A stretch of DNA of 64,000 nucleotides from Tabrizicola sp. (GTDB lineage: Bacteria > Pseudomonadota > Alphaproteobacteria > Rhodobacterales > Rhodobacteraceae), in the NCBI RefSeq assembly GCF_016793705.1, contig NZ_JAEULO010000041.1, positions 1 through 64,000 of the forward strand, given 5' to 3'. The notes under the pieces were generated by a model. It made no database searches. It was not told the origin of the DNA and saw only the letters and a program-made list of their open reading frames with translations. Below are positions 1 to 8,421 of the stretch, piece by piece (the stretch's first letter is position 1; each line of letters starts with the position of its first letter). A program made the translations under genes and the position numbers.

Positions 1-2
1 TC

Positions 3-101
3 AACACCCGCCGCCTGCTCGAGCCCATCGGGAACATCCCGCCGACAGAAGCCGAGGCCAACTTCTACGCAGCTCTGGAAGACTCAGCCATGGCCGCGTA
101 A
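3..101 (+). pseudogene. IS3-family transposase, C-terminal tail (cut by window edge)
   Basis: An open frame entering from the left edge encodes 32 residues beginning NTRRLLEPIGNIPPTEAEAN and ending in a TAA stop. The N-x-R-x-L-x-P-I-G-x-I-P-P-x-E-A-E pattern is the usual C-terminus of IS3-family OrfB (rve integrase core) transposases. Only this tail is inside the window, so whether the element is intact further left cannot be judged. It is followed by what looks like the element's terminal inverted repeat and then abruptly by an IS6 transposase reading frame, so the IS3 copy seems to have landed inside the IS6 copy. Confidence 0.75.
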
Positions 102-108
102 CTAACCG

Positions 109-140
109 AAATCAGCCTCCGGTAAACCCGGCGCGGTTCA
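109..140. repeat. Probable IS3-element terminal inverted repeat
   Basis: Directly after the transposase stop, the minus strand reads TGAACCGCGCCGGGTTTACC followed by GGAGGCTG. This resembles the TGAACCG-C-CCGGGTTT-type ends of a large group of IS3-family elements. The base after it (141) is the first base of an in-frame IS6 transposase codon, so 140/141 is probably the insertion boundary. The partner left end lies outside the window. Confidence 0.6.
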
Positions 141-566
141 CACTACCTTTGGCGGGCTGTCGATCATGAGGGTGAAGTGCTGGAAAGCATCGTCACCAGG
201 ACGCGGGATCGCAAGGCAGCTCTCAAATTCCTGAAGAAATCGATGAAGCGGCACGGTCGGCCAGAAACGATCGTGACTGACGAGCTTCGGTCCTACGGCG
301 CTGCGCTAAAAGAGCTCGGCCGCGGGGATGACCGCGAGATGGGACGCTGGCTCAACAACAGGGCGAAAAACTCTCACCTGCCGTTCCGACGACGAGAGCG
401 GGCAATGTTGCGGTTCCGGCGCATGCACACGTTGCAGAAGTTCGCTTCAGTCCATGCCTCGGTCCACAACCACTTCCCAACGGAGCGCCATCTCCAAGAT
501 CGCGACGCCTACAAGATGACCCGCGCCGCCGCTCTCGCTGAGTGGCGCGGCCTTCTCGATGCCTGA
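141..566 (+). pseudogene. IS6-family DDE transposase, 5'-truncated
   Basis: The frame starts in mid-gene (His-Tyr-Leu-Trp-Arg-Ala-Val-Asp-His-Glu-Gly at 141-173) and runs to a TGA at 564-566. It contains the IS6 core region VLESIVTRTRDRKAALKFLK, KRHGRPETIVTD and the usual C-terminal half with the catalytic Glu region (NNRAKNSHLPFRRRERAM), ending TRAAALAEWRGLLDA. The N-terminal domain (FRYFKTSPEII-type start) is absent because the IS3 end abuts at 140. A GTG at 177 could start a shorter frame but is internal to the family alignment. A second, more damaged relative lies at 15545-15960, and a third scrap of its 3' end at 17770-17871. Confidence 0.85.
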
Positions 567-578
567 TACCAGGACGGG

Positions 579-620
579 GTAGGGGTAACGGAGACGAGTT
601 CGCATTCGTCTGACAGCACC
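579..620. mobile_element. IS6 element right end
   Basis: The 42 bases after the IS6 stop recur almost unchanged at 17830-17871: both contain the 20-base core TTCGCATTCGTCTGACAGCA and end in CACC. Read inward on the minus strand the tip is GGTGCTGTCAGACGAATGCG, a plausible terminal inverted repeat. The dimethylformamidase reading frame opens immediately after it, so this end marks the truncation point of that gene. Confidence 0.65.
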
Positions 621-1306
621 GCGGGAACGGCTATTACTGGGTCGTCAGCTTCTCGCGCGACAATCCCGCCTGCATGGAGGTCCGCAAGCTTGACTCTGGC
701 ATGCGCGCCTGGGCGGCGAAACCTGGCGAGCATTACCTTCAGACTACCGGCGAAAAGAGCGGGTTGTGGCGGAACCGCGGGCGCGCGCCCCAGAAGCTGA
801 CGGGCGTCGGGTTCATCGGCGAGGGGTTCGAAACCGCCTCGCCCTACCGCAAGATGCCCGATGCCTGGCACCGGACCGTGTCCTGGATCACCGACGGGGT
901 GGAAGGGGAAATCATCGGCAACCAGGGCCTTGCCTATGGGGCCGCGGGTGGAATTGAACTGGACCGATACGACCTGTCGCTCGGCACGCCGCCGCACACC
1001 AAGATCATCGCGGCGACGGGTGGACATTCGGACAACTATGTCCTGGTCACTGAGGAACTGCTCTACGCCTATGCCGGGCTTGTCGGCTCGCTCGACTACC
1101 GCATCCGGGGGGACATGACCTACTTCACCGCCCCGAACAACGGGGCCGTGTTCTGCACCGGGTCCATCGGCTACGGCCAGGCTCTCCCGGCTAACGGTTT
1201 CAACAACAGCGCGGCGAAGGTCCTGGCCAATGTGGTCGAGGCCTTTATCAAGGACGGACCGCTTCCGGGCTCCAACTGGACCTTGGAACAGAAGCAGTGG
1301 CGCTAG
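621..1306 (+). pseudogene. N,N-dimethylformamidase large subunit, C-terminal remnant
   Basis: From the IS6 end the frame reads GNGYYWVVSFSRDNPACMEV and continues through SGLWRNRGRAPQKLTGVGF, FETASPYRKMPDAWHRTVSW and ATGGHSDNYVLVTEELLYAY to a TAG at 1304-1306. This is the C-terminal third of the large (beta) subunit of N,N-dimethylformamidase, the iron enzyme that hydrolyses DMF to dimethylamine and formate; the intact family protein is about 760 residues. The frame is uninterrupted here, but everything upstream was replaced by the IS6 element, so it cannot be functional as it stands. The first ATG (674) is internal. No small-subunit gene is visible. The decay looks recent because no frameshift has accumulated, and a rho-independent terminator still follows the gene. 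Confidence 0.75.
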
Positions 1307-1332
1307 CTTACCTCCGGCTAGTTCCCTCTCCT

Positions 1333-1359
1333 GGGGCGGCAGCACTGTCGCCCCCTTTT
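1333..1359 (+). terminator. Rho-independent terminator after the dmf remnant
   Basis: GGGGCG at 1333-1338 pairs with CGCCCC at 1349-1354, with further pairing inside (GCAG/CTGT, one G-T wobble), and is followed by C then TTTT (1356-1359). It sits 27 bases after the stop of the dimethylformamidase remnant and was presumably its native terminator. Confidence 0.6.
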
Positions 1360-1719
1360 CTCAGTTTCGGTGCGACATTTCCAATTCGATGGTGATCACC
1401 AAGGAGGCTCGACGTGCGCCATCTAGCCGCCTCACGGTTGGAGAAGGTTGGATTTCAGGCCCATCCCCTCCGCCAGTTGCCCTCGCGAAAGCGTTCTCCC
1501 GATCCGGCTGCGGCAGGACTTTCCCGTTGTTTTCGGGGGTTATGCGGATGGGGCTGAGCACTGGCACTACCGTCAGGAGGCCCGGATGCCTTCTCTCTGG
1601 CCCTTTATTCTCTGGACCTTTTGCCTGTGCCGTTACGGTGAACAGCTTGTAAGCATCTGTCCATAAATGATTTTATCTCGCACCAGTGCGAACTCCGATC
1701 CCGGTTCCCTTCGCCTCCC
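1360..1719. other. Gene-free stretch
   Basis: No reading frame here shows recognisable similarity or a convincing start with a ribosome binding site. Short open frames on both strands look like chance products of GC-rich sequence. The minus-strand frame that carries the HsdR fragment continues into 1633-1719, but after Gly-Ser-Gly its sequence no longer fits that family, so a deletion or rearrangement breakpoint lies near 1720. Confidence 0.5.
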
Positions 1720-1905
1720 GTTGCCAGAGCCTGCTGAGTGCTGGATCAGGTACCGCCGCCCGGCGCCAAAGGCCTCTGCGTCGGCCAGCAGCTTGCGCAC
1801 CACGTCGAGTTGGTGAAAGCGAGGGAAAATCTGCTTCGGAGGCTTCTTCTTTCCGCGCTCGTCCGTTTCCTCGACCAGCTGCGGGAAAGCGCTGGCCGGA
1901 CGGAA
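1720..1905 (-). pseudogene. Type I restriction endonuclease HsdR, internal fragment
   Basis: On the minus strand about 62 codons read FRPASAFPQLVEETDERGKK, then KQIFPRFHQLDVVRKLLADA and GRRYLIQHSAGSG. The F-P-R-(F/Y)-H-Q-x-x-x-V...YLIQHSAGSG string is the signature immediately before and including the P-loop (helicase motif I) of one HsdR subfamily, where GKSNSIAWLAH should follow. Here the P-loop lysine is missing (GSGNGRR) and homology stops, so the motor domain is cut in mid-motif. The surrounding open frame (1633-2013) is longer than the homology and overlaps the aminotransferase 3' end only by chance. This is a relic of a restriction-modification locus. Confidence 0.75.
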
Positions 1906-1978
1906 CTGTCGCGTTACTGCGCGACGCCTGCCGGCCCGTCCGGCGCGGTCATATTGTGGAAATGGCGCATTGCCGAGG

Positions 1979-3304
1979 TCACGCTGCGGCGACACTCCTG
2001 ATGGCGCGGTCAATCCCTTCGGCGACCACCTCGACGTCGGTCATGGAAAGGCACATCGGTGGCACCATCCGCAGGCAAGACCGATGCGGCCCCGATTTCG
2101 ACAGGATCAGTCCGGCTTCGCGGCATGCCTCGAAGACGGCGCTGGTCGTCGCCTCGTCGGGTTCTTTGGTCTTGCGGTCCTTGACCATCTCGATCGCCAG
2201 CATCAGCCCACGCCCGCGCACATCGCCGATGGCGGCGTGGCGAGACTGCAGGTCTTGCAGGCGCGCCAACAGCGCCCCGCCCACCTTTCGCGCATTCTCT
2301 TGCATCCGGTCCTCGGCCAGCACTTGCAGAACGGCACGTCCGGCCGCGCAGGAGGTGGGATTGGCGCCATAGGTATGGAACATGAACTTCTCGGCCATTG
2401 GTGCAGCAACCTCGCGCCTTGCCACCACGGCACCCAGTGGGAAGCCGTTTGATATGCCTTTGGCCATAACGACGATATCGGGCATTACCCCATCGGCCTC
2501 GAAGCCCCACATATGCGCGCCCGTGCGGCCGAAACCTGACTGCACCTCGTCGGCGATGTAAAGCCCGCCCGCCGCGCGGATGCGTTCTGCCGCGCCGGAC
2601 ATATAGCCCCTGGGCATCTCGATGATGCCGCCATAACCCTGTATGCTTTCGACGATGATCCCGGCCACGCGCTCGGTGGTGGCGGTGGCGATTGTGCGCT
2701 CGATCTCGTCCAGATAGGGCGCGGCACCGACGTTCTCGCCGAAAATGCCGCGATACTGGTTCGGCTCGGGCACGAAGGCTACGTTGCCGGGCATTCCAGG
2801 ATGGCGCCAGCCCGAGATGCCGGTCACCGATTGCGCGGCCGAGGTCGGCCCGTGATATGCCGTGCGCAACGCCAGAACGTCAAGATTGCCAGTATAGCCC
2901 CGCGCCATGGCCAAGGCCAGATCGACGGCTTCCGAGCCGGAATTGGTGAAGTGCACCACCCACTCCACATCGCCCTCCGGCCCCTTTGGCATGGTCGCCG
3001 CCAACTCCTCGGCCAGATGCGCCGGAACGGGATGGTAGAACATCGTCGTGCAATGGGTCAGTTCCTGCGCCTGCGCCACGGCGGCACCCACGACCTTGGG
3101 ATGCGAATGGCCGACCGAGATGCAGACATTCATCCCTAGAAGGTCGGTATACTTGCGCCCCTCAACATCCCAGAGATACTGCATCTCGCCGCGGCGGAAG
3201 ACCATCGGCTCCTTGAATGGAACGAATTTCTTTTGGCTGGCGGCGTAATAGCGGTCGCGCCGCGCGGCGGTGGCCTGCAAGTCCCAAACGGTTTTCATCG
3301 TCAT
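1979..3304 (-). CDS. Class III PLP-dependent aminotransferase
   Basis: This 441-aa fold-type I aminotransferase has the full class III set: NSGSEA at 121-126 (phosphate binding), IADEVQ with the pyridine-N Asp at 252, and the Schiff-base lysine in MAKGISNG (Lys282). The closest match by eye is the alanine-glyoxylate aminotransferase 2 / beta-alanine-pyruvate / 4-aminobutyrate group; the exact donor cannot be read from sequence. Its ATG overlaps the stop of the upstream MttB-like gene (ATGA at 3301-3304), so the two are translationally coupled. In a cluster of methylated-amine demethylases its likely job is to remove the primary amine left after demethylation, handing it to pyruvate or glyoxylate. 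The cytosolic protein is full length with no oddities. Confidence 0.88.
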   Translation of the reverse strand: MTMKTVWDLQATAARRDRYYAASQKKFVPFKEPMVFRRGEMQYLWDVEGRKYTDLLGMNVCISVGHSHPKVVGAAVAQAQELTHCTTMFYHPVPAHLAEELAATMPKGPEGDVEWVVHFTNSGSEAVDLALAMARGYTGNLDVLALRTAYHGPTSAAQSVTGISGWRHPGMPGNVAFVPEPNQYRGIFGENVGAAPYLDEIERTIATATTERVAGIIVESIQGYGGIIEMPRGYMSGAAERIRAAGGLYIADEVQSGFGRTGAHMWGFEADGVMPDIVVMAKGISNGFPLGAVVARREVAAPMAEKFMFHTYGANPTSCAAGRAVLQVLAEDRMQENARKVGGALLARLQDLQSRHAAIGDVRGRGLMLAIEMVKDRKTKEPDEATTSAVFEACREAGLILSKSGPHRSCLRMVPPMCLSMTDVEVVAEGIDRAIRSVAAA

Positions 3305-4821
3305 GCCTTGTCTCCGGTAATCTCTTTTGTCCTGCGCGCGACGAAATCGTTCAGCGCCTCGCGCACCGCGATATCCATCTGCGGAGCCTCGTATTCGTTC
3401 AGCAGCCTGCGCACTTTCTGGCTGGCCCGCTCATGCTCCCACATCCCACCTTCGGCGACCCATTGCTCGTAGGTGCCGTTGTCTGACATGTCGCCCAGCC
3501 AGAACGCGGTTTCGAAATGTTCTTGCGTGTGGCGCGCGCCCAGGAAATGACCGCCGGGACCGATCTCGGCGAAGGCGTCCATCGCCTGCGCGGCCTCTGA
3601 AAAGTCGATACCCTGCACAAAGCGCTGCAAAGCCGCACAGCGGTCGGCATCCATCACGATCTTCTCGTAGCCGGTGGTCAGCAGTCCTTCCAGACAGCCC
3701 GTCGCATGGATGACGAAATTCACGCCCGCCAAGACCGCCCCCATTAACTGCGACTGGCTTTCATAGCCCGCCTGCGCATCGGGTACTTTCGAGGCGGTCA
3801 GCGCTCCCACAGAATGGAAGGGCAGGCCCAGCCGGTCGGCCAGCGTCTTGGCGCACATCTGGAATTGGGTGCCCTCGGGCGTTCCGAAAGTGGGCGCGCC
3901 CGTGCGCAGGCTGAGTGGCGAGAAGAACGTACCGAAGACCGCCGGGGCGCCGGGGCGGATCAGCTGGATCAGCGAGACGCAGGCCATCACCTCGGCCAGA
4001 ACCTGCGCCAACGTCGCCGCGACCGAGACCGGGCTCATCGCGCCGCCCAGGACGAAAGGCGAAACGACGGTGCATTGCCCTGACTTGGCGTATTCCTTCA
4101 GCGCCCAGAGCATGGTCTCGTCCATCACCAGCGGCGCATTGGTATTGACGACCGAATAAAGCACGCAATTCTCTTCGACGAAGCCCGTGCCCATGGCCAG
4201 TTTGCACATTTCGATCGTGTCCCGGGCACGTTCCGGCGCGGTGACGGCGCCCATGAAGGGCTTGTCGGAATGGGTCAGATGGGCGTGCGCCATATGGAGG
4301 TGGCGCACCGGCACTGGCAGGTCCACCGGCTCGACTACCACCCCGCCGGAATGGTTCACGGCGGCAAGCGAATAATGCAGCTTGGTGATCGCCTTGAAAT
4401 CCTCAAACGTGGCGTAGCGGCGGCCTTTCTCGATGTCATGCACGAAGGGCGGGCCGAAGCTGGGGCAGAAGACCTGCGCATCGCCGCCGATCTGGACCGA
4501 GCGGGCGGCATTGCGCGCATGCTGCGTGAAGATGCGCGGGGCATTGCGGATCTTGTCGCGGCACCAGCCGGGATCAAAGCGCACCCGCTCGCCGTCGACG
4601 CGAGCGCCGTGCTTACGGAAAATCTCCAGCGTCTCGGGATCGCCGCGAAACTCCATCCCGATCTCGTCCAAGATGCGGTCGGCATTGCGCTCGATGATCC
4701 ACAGCGCCTCTTCGTCGATCAGGCTGACGATGCCGATGCGCCGCGTCACGAAGGGGCTGGCCAAGGCCGACCTCTCGGCCCGCGCCATCATCCGCGCTGA
4801 TCGTCCCCGTCTTTCGTTCAT
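3301..4821 (-). CDS. MttB-family (trimethylamine methyltransferase-like) protein, non-pyrrolysine
   Basis: This 506-aa TIM-barrel methyltransferase belongs to the trimethylamine:corrinoid methyltransferase family (COG5598/PF06253). Family landmarks include FTQHARNAARSVQIGG near residue 100, HSGGVVVEPVDLPV, the LGGAMSPVSVAATLAQVLAE helix and TGAPTFGTPEGTQF. True MttB carries an amber-encoded pyrrolysine; this frame has no internal TAG, so it falls with non-Pyl members such as the glycine betaine methyltransferase MtgB. Those transfer a methyl from a quaternary amine to a corrinoid protein, but no corrinoid protein or RamA activator gene is visible here. It is first in a two-gene operon with the aminotransferase. 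A LysR-type dyad lies 78 bases upstream of its ATG. The substrate is inferred to be a betaine. Confidence 0.85.
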   Translation of the reverse strand: MNERRGRSARMMARAERSALASPFVTRRIGIVSLIDEEALWIIERNADRILDEIGMEFRGDPETLEIFRKHGARVDGERVRFDPGWCRDKIRNAPRIFTQHARNAARSVQIGGDAQVFCPSFGPPFVHDIEKGRRYATFEDFKAITKLHYSLAAVNHSGGVVVEPVDLPVPVRHLHMAHAHLTHSDKPFMGAVTAPERARDTIEMCKLAMGTGFVEENCVLYSVVNTNAPLVMDETMLWALKEYAKSGQCTVVSPFVLGGAMSPVSVAATLAQVLAEVMACVSLIQLIRPGAPAVFGTFFSPLSLRTGAPTFGTPEGTQFQMCAKTLADRLGLPFHSVGALTASKVPDAQAGYESQSQLMGAVLAGVNFVIHATGCLEGLLTTGYEKIVMDADRCAALQRFVQGIDFSEAAQAMDAFAEIGPGGHFLGARHTQEHFETAFWLGDMSDNGTYEQWVAEGGMWEHERASQKVRRLLNEYEAPQMDIAVREALNDFVARRTKEITGDKA

Positions 4822-4898
4822 GGCTCTCGATCACCCAACTTGCCTCCCGGGGAAGGTTAGGAGGATCACGCCGCCGCTGGACAGGGGAATTTACTACT

Positions 4899-4913
4899 AT
4901 CGGAAATCCTAAT
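4899..4913. promoter_or_regulatory. Candidate LysR box upstream of the mttB-like operon
   Basis: On the minus strand this reads ATTAG-GATTT-CCGAT, an imperfect copy (right arm CCGAT instead of CTAAT) of the perfect ATTAG-N5-CTAAT dyads at 5944-5958 and 11699-11713. It lies 78 bases upstream of the MttB-like ATG, nearly the same distance as at the betaine-transporter operon (79). The T-N11-A spacing fits a LysR-type recognition box. Confidence 0.5.
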
Positions 4914-4921
4914 GAAGCGGA

Positions 4922-5893
4922 TTAGCCAATTTCGTGAAAGAGCACCTGATCGACCTGATCTGGAAAGCGATGGCGGAAGGCGCGCTGCAGGATGTCGCGG
5001 CATTCGCGCGCGATCTGCATCGGCATCTCGCCCAGATCGTCGCGCCGGCAGACCAGCTTGATCGTGCGCCTGAATTCGGCGAAGGGCAGCGGGGCCAGCC
5101 GCAGCGCCATGCCTTCCGCCACCCCGTCGATTAGCAGCGACGGGGTCAGGATGGCAAAGCATTTTCCGGTGATCACGCCCGCCATGACCATCGACGAGCG
5201 ATCTGCCTCGATCGCGCGCGGAAGGTTCAGCCGACAGCGCTGCAATTGCTGGTCCGTGCGCCGGCCAACCGGCGTCGAGGCGCCGAACCGCACCAGCGAA
5301 AGCCGTTCGGACAGCGCATGCACGTCATCGACCGGGCCATCGTAATCCACGGGAAGAACAAGGAAAAACGGCTCGTCCAGGATCGGGATCACCTCATAGT
5401 CCGTGGTCAGCTGGATCAGTTCGGACGTCACCGCAATGTCAATCCGCCGGTCGTTCAGCGCCACCTGATGGTCGCTGGCCAGCCCCGCGCTCAGGATCAG
5501 TTCGGGCACGCGGAACCGGTGCTCGACCAGATCGTACAGGCCCGGAGTCAGCGTCGTCGCGATCGAGGCCAGCATCGCCACCCGCAGCACTGGCAGGGAT
5601 GACGCGGCCAGATGGTGAATATCGCGGCGCAGATCCTCGACCAGATTCAGCATGCGGAAGCCGTGGCGCTGGAAGGTCTCACCCGCGAAGGTCAACGAGA
5701 TAGGACGCGTGCTGCGGTCGAAAAGCGAGACGTTGAAGGCGGTTTCCAGGTTCTTCAGATGCTGCGAGGCCGCCGATTGCGTGATGCCAAGCGCCGTTGC
5801 CGCCGCCGTGACCTGCCGCATCTCAGCCACGGCCATGAACACTTCCACGGCGCGATATAGGTTCAGATCAAGGTCGGACTTGGGGTTTGACAT
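4922..5893 (-). CDS. LysR-family transcriptional regulator
   Basis: This 323-aa protein has an N-terminal winged helix-turn-helix (about residues 28-50, QVTAAATALGITQSAASQHL) and a LysR substrate-binding domain from about residue 95. It is transcribed away from the FAD/GcvT genes and lies between them and the mttB-like operon. A perfect LysR dyad sits 51 bases upstream of its ATG in the shared divergent intergenic region. Matching dyads precede the mttB-like operon and the proX-like operon, so it is the best candidate for local regulator of the whole island. The co-inducer is unknown but probably the betaine or a demethylated intermediate. Confidence 0.9.
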   Translation of the reverse strand: MSNPKSDLDLNLYRAVEVFMAVAEMRQVTAAATALGITQSAASQHLKNLETAFNVSLFDRSTRPISLTFAGETFQRHGFRMLNLVEDLRRDIHHLAASSLPVLRVAMLASIATTLTPGLYDLVEHRFRVPELILSAGLASDHQVALNDRRIDIAVTSELIQLTTDYEVIPILDEPFFLVLPVDYDGPVDDVHALSERLSLVRFGASTPVGRRTDQQLQRCRLNLPRAIEADRSSMVMAGVITGKCFAILTPSLLIDGVAEGMALRLAPLPFAEFRRTIKLVCRRDDLGEMPMQIARECRDILQRAFRHRFPDQVDQVLFHEIG

Positions 5894-5943
5894 CAGTTTT
5901 CAGTGGGGTTTCGGCGAAGCCTGGCGTTCTTTCGATAGTTATC

Positions 5944-5958
5944 ATTAGTATTTCTAAT
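5944..5958. promoter_or_regulatory. LysR box in the divergent regulator/demethylase promoter
   Basis: ATTAG-TATTT-CTAAT is a perfect 5-bp-arm dyad with T-N11-A geometry, 51 bases before the LysR gene ATG and 69 bases before the ATG of the first demethylase. The immediate surroundings are much more AT-rich than the rest of the window. The arrangement is classical for a LysR autoregulatory/activator site. Confidence 0.65.
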
Positions 5959-6027
5959 GTTCCCTGTCAAACATTGCCCCCGTCCGCCCGCCCGCGCTTC
6001 ACTGCCTGCAAGCGATCGGAAGGGCGC

Positions 6028-8421
6028 ATGCACAAGACACTCATCATCGGCGGCGGGGCAATCGGCCTTGGGCTTGCCTATCACCTGACCCGCAAACCCG
6101 GGCAAACGGTCGAGCTTTTGGAGCGTAACCAGCTGACCTCGGGCACCAGCTGGCACGCCGCCGGCATCGTCGGGCCACTGCGCGCGACGCCCAACATGAC
6201 CAAGATCGCGATGTATGCCGGCACGCTGTTTCCGCAACTTGAGGCCGAGACCGGCATGTCCACCGGCTATCGCCGTACGGGCGGCTACTGGCTGGCGCGC
6301 GATCCGGCGCGGATGGACGAATTGCAGCGGATTGCAAGCCTGGGCCGGCATTTCGGCCTGACGCCCAACATCACCGGGCCCGAAGGGGTCTCGGTGGCGG
6401 GGCTGAACCTCGACGGCATCGTCGGCGCCATGGCGGTCGCCGAGGATGCGAATGTGAACCCGGTCGATCTGTGCATGGCCTATGCGCGCGCCGCCAGCCA
6501 GGCCGGCGCCGTGATCCGCGAGGGCGTCTCGGTCACCCGGATCCTGATTAGGGCCGGTCGTGCCGTCGGCGTGGCGCTGGCCGATGGCACCGAGATCTGC
6601 GCCGATGCCGTGGCGCTCTGTGCCGGAGCCTGGTCCAAGCGGCTGGCCGATGCGGCGGGGGTGGCCCTGCCGCTGCAGGCGGTCAACCACATGTATATCG
6701 TGACCGAACCCTTGCACGGCCTGCCGAACCCTTTCCCGGTGATCCGCGACCTGGACCGCGGCATCTACATCAAGGGCGATGCCGGCAAGCTGGTTCTGGG
6801 CGGGTTCGAGCCACATGCCAAGGTCTGGAACCCGTTCGGCCCTGAGGGTGACCGCCCCTTCCTGGAAATGCCCGAGGACTGGGACCAGTTCGCGCCCTTC
6901 ATGGAAGCGGGTCTGGCGCTGATCCCGGCATTGGAACGCGCGGGCATCGCGCATTTCATGAACGGGCCGGAAAGCTTCACCGTCGACAGCCGCCCTCTGA
7001 TCGGTGAAACGCCCGAGGTGGACGGGCTTTACGTTGCTGCGGGGATGAATTCTGTCGGCGTCATGTCCTCGGCCGGGGTCGGGCGTGTGTTGGCCGACTG
7101 GATCGCCGAAGGTCATGCGCCGTTGGACCTGTGGGAAGTCGACATCGCCCGCGTCGATCCGCTGGCCGCCGCCGCCGCCCATGTCGAGGCGCGGATGGAC
7201 GAGGCGGTGGCCGATGTCTTCGCGCTGCACTGGCCGTTCAAGCAATCGAAATCGGGCCGTGGCTTGCGGAAGTCGGCCTTGCATGACCGCTGGGCGCGGG
7301 CCGGCGCGCATTTCGGCCTGACGGCGGGGTGGGAGCGCGGGCTTTGGTATGCGCGCGATGCGGGCGAACGGGACCTGCCCTATGCAGTGGGCGCGCAGCC
7401 CTGGTATCCGATCGCCGCGCGCGAAGCGGCCGAAATGCAGGCGGGCACGGTGCTTCTGGACTTGTCGCCCTTCACCAAGATTGACATTTCCGGCCCCGAA
7501 GCGCTGGCGCTCTTGCAGCATCTCGCCTGTGCCGATCTCGACGTGGTGCCCGGCCGCGCCGTCTACACGCCGCTTCTGAATGCCCGCGGCGGGATCGAGG
7601 CCGACGTGACGATCCTGCGTCGGGCCGTGGACCGTTTCCGCCTGACCTCGGGCGCCGCGACGCGGTCGCGCGATGTGGCCTGGCTGCGCCGGCATGCGCG
7701 CGGGATGCAGGTGGCCATTCAGGACATGACCGAGGCCGAATGCGTGATCGGCGTGATGGGCGCGGGGTCGCGCGCCCTGCTTGCCGGGCTCTCGCCCGAT
7801 GACTGGCGGGCCTTCCCCTTCTCGACCGGGCGCGAGGTTGCGGTGGCCGGTGTCGCCTGCACCGCAACGCGAGTAAGCTTCGTGGGCGAACTGGGGTGGG
7901 AATTGTCGGTGTCCACCGCAGGGGCGGGCACCCTGTTCGACGCGCTGGAAGCGGCGGGCGCGCGGCCGATGGGGCATTACGCTCTGGACGGCTGCCGTAT
8001 TGAAAAGGGTTTTCGCCATATGGGCCACGACCTTGGCCCCGAGATCACGCCGCTTGAGGCCGGGCTGGGCTTTACGGTGGACTGGGGCAAGGATTTCCTT
8101 GGCAAGCCCGCGCTTGCCGCACAGCGTGCCGTGGGGCTGCTCCGCCGGCTGATCACGTTGCAGATCGAGGGCGATCCCCTGATCCTGCATGACGAACTGG
8201 TGCGCGAAGGCGGCAAGGTTGTCGGCCTGACCACCTCGGGCGCGCGCGGGGTGCGGACAGGGCTTACACTCGCGTTGGCGATGATCGACATCGCGCCGGG
8301 CGAGACGCTGGCCCAGAGTGGCGCGCGGCAATTTCAGGTCGAGGTGGCGGGGCGGCTGTGCCCCGCACAGGTGCTGGCGCGGCCGGCCTTCGATCCCACT
8401 GGCGAACGGATGAAAGCATGA
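6028..8421 (+). CDS. FAD-dependent demethylating dehydrogenase with GcvT domain (DMGDH-like), copy 1
   Basis: This 797-aa protein has an N-terminal DAO-type FAD domain (dinucleotide motif GGGAIG at residues 8-13) and C-terminal GcvT/aminomethyltransferase domains (from about 430), the layout of dimethylglycine dehydrogenase and related N-demethylases that oxidise an N-methyl group and pass the C1 unit to tetrahydrofolate. Residues TSWHAAG place His43 where DMGDH is covalently flavinylated. The start was set at ATG 6028, preceded by GGAAGGG at 6018-6024, rather than the longer frame from 5887, because family homology begins with MHKTLIIGGG. The stop overlaps the next gene's ATG (ATGA), so the two paralogues are co-translated. 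The substrate is probably a dimethyl- or monomethyl-amino acid derived from the betaine handled by the neighbouring genes. Confidence 0.85.
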   Translation: MHKTLIIGGGAIGLGLAYHLTRKPGQTVELLERNQLTSGTSWHAAGIVGPLRATPNMTKIAMYAGTLFPQLEAETGMSTGYRRTGGYWLARDPARMDELQRIASLGRHFGLTPNITGPEGVSVAGLNLDGIVGAMAVAEDANVNPVDLCMAYARAASQAGAVIREGVSVTRILIRAGRAVGVALADGTEICADAVALCAGAWSKRLADAAGVALPLQAVNHMYIVTEPLHGLPNPFPVIRDLDRGIYIKGDAGKLVLGGFEPHAKVWNPFGPEGDRPFLEMPEDWDQFAPFMEAGLALIPALERAGIAHFMNGPESFTVDSRPLIGETPEVDGLYVAAGMNSVGVMSSAGVGRVLADWIAEGHAPLDLWEVDIARVDPLAAAAAHVEARMDEAVADVFALHWPFKQSKSGRGLRKSALHDRWARAGAHFGLTAGWERGLWYARDAGERDLPYAVGAQPWYPIAAREAAEMQAGTVLLDLSPFTKIDISGPEALALLQHLACADLDVVPGRAVYTPLLNARGGIEADVTILRRAVDRFRLTSGAATRSRDVAWLRRHARGMQVAIQDMTEAECVIGVMGAGSRALLAGLSPDDWRAFPFSTGREVAVAGVACTATRVSFVGELGWELSVSTAGAGTLFDALEAAGARPMGHYALDGCRIEKGFRHMGHDLGPEITPLEAGLGFTVDWGKDFLGKPALAAQRAVGLLRRLITLQIEGDPLILHDELVREGGKVVGLTTSGARGVRTGLTLALAMIDIAPGETLAQSGARQFQVEVAGRLCPAQVLARPAFDPTGERMKA

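Noticed and set aside
1633-2013. Complete 126-codon minus-strand gene
   Set aside because: Only about 62 internal codons match HsdR; the N-terminal part overlaps the aminotransferase 3' end and the C-terminal part has lost homology, so it is a fragment.
3301-4821. Pyrrolysine in the MttB-like proteins
   Set aside because: Neither this gene nor 51224-52789 has an in-frame amber codon; both are full length without read-through, so they are non-Pyl homologues.
5893-8331. Very long minus-strand open frame (812 codons) opposite the first demethylase
   Set aside because: It is exactly antisense to a protein with clear FAD and GcvT motifs and has Arg/Gly/Pro/His-rich composition with no family signature, typical of GC-rich antisense frames.
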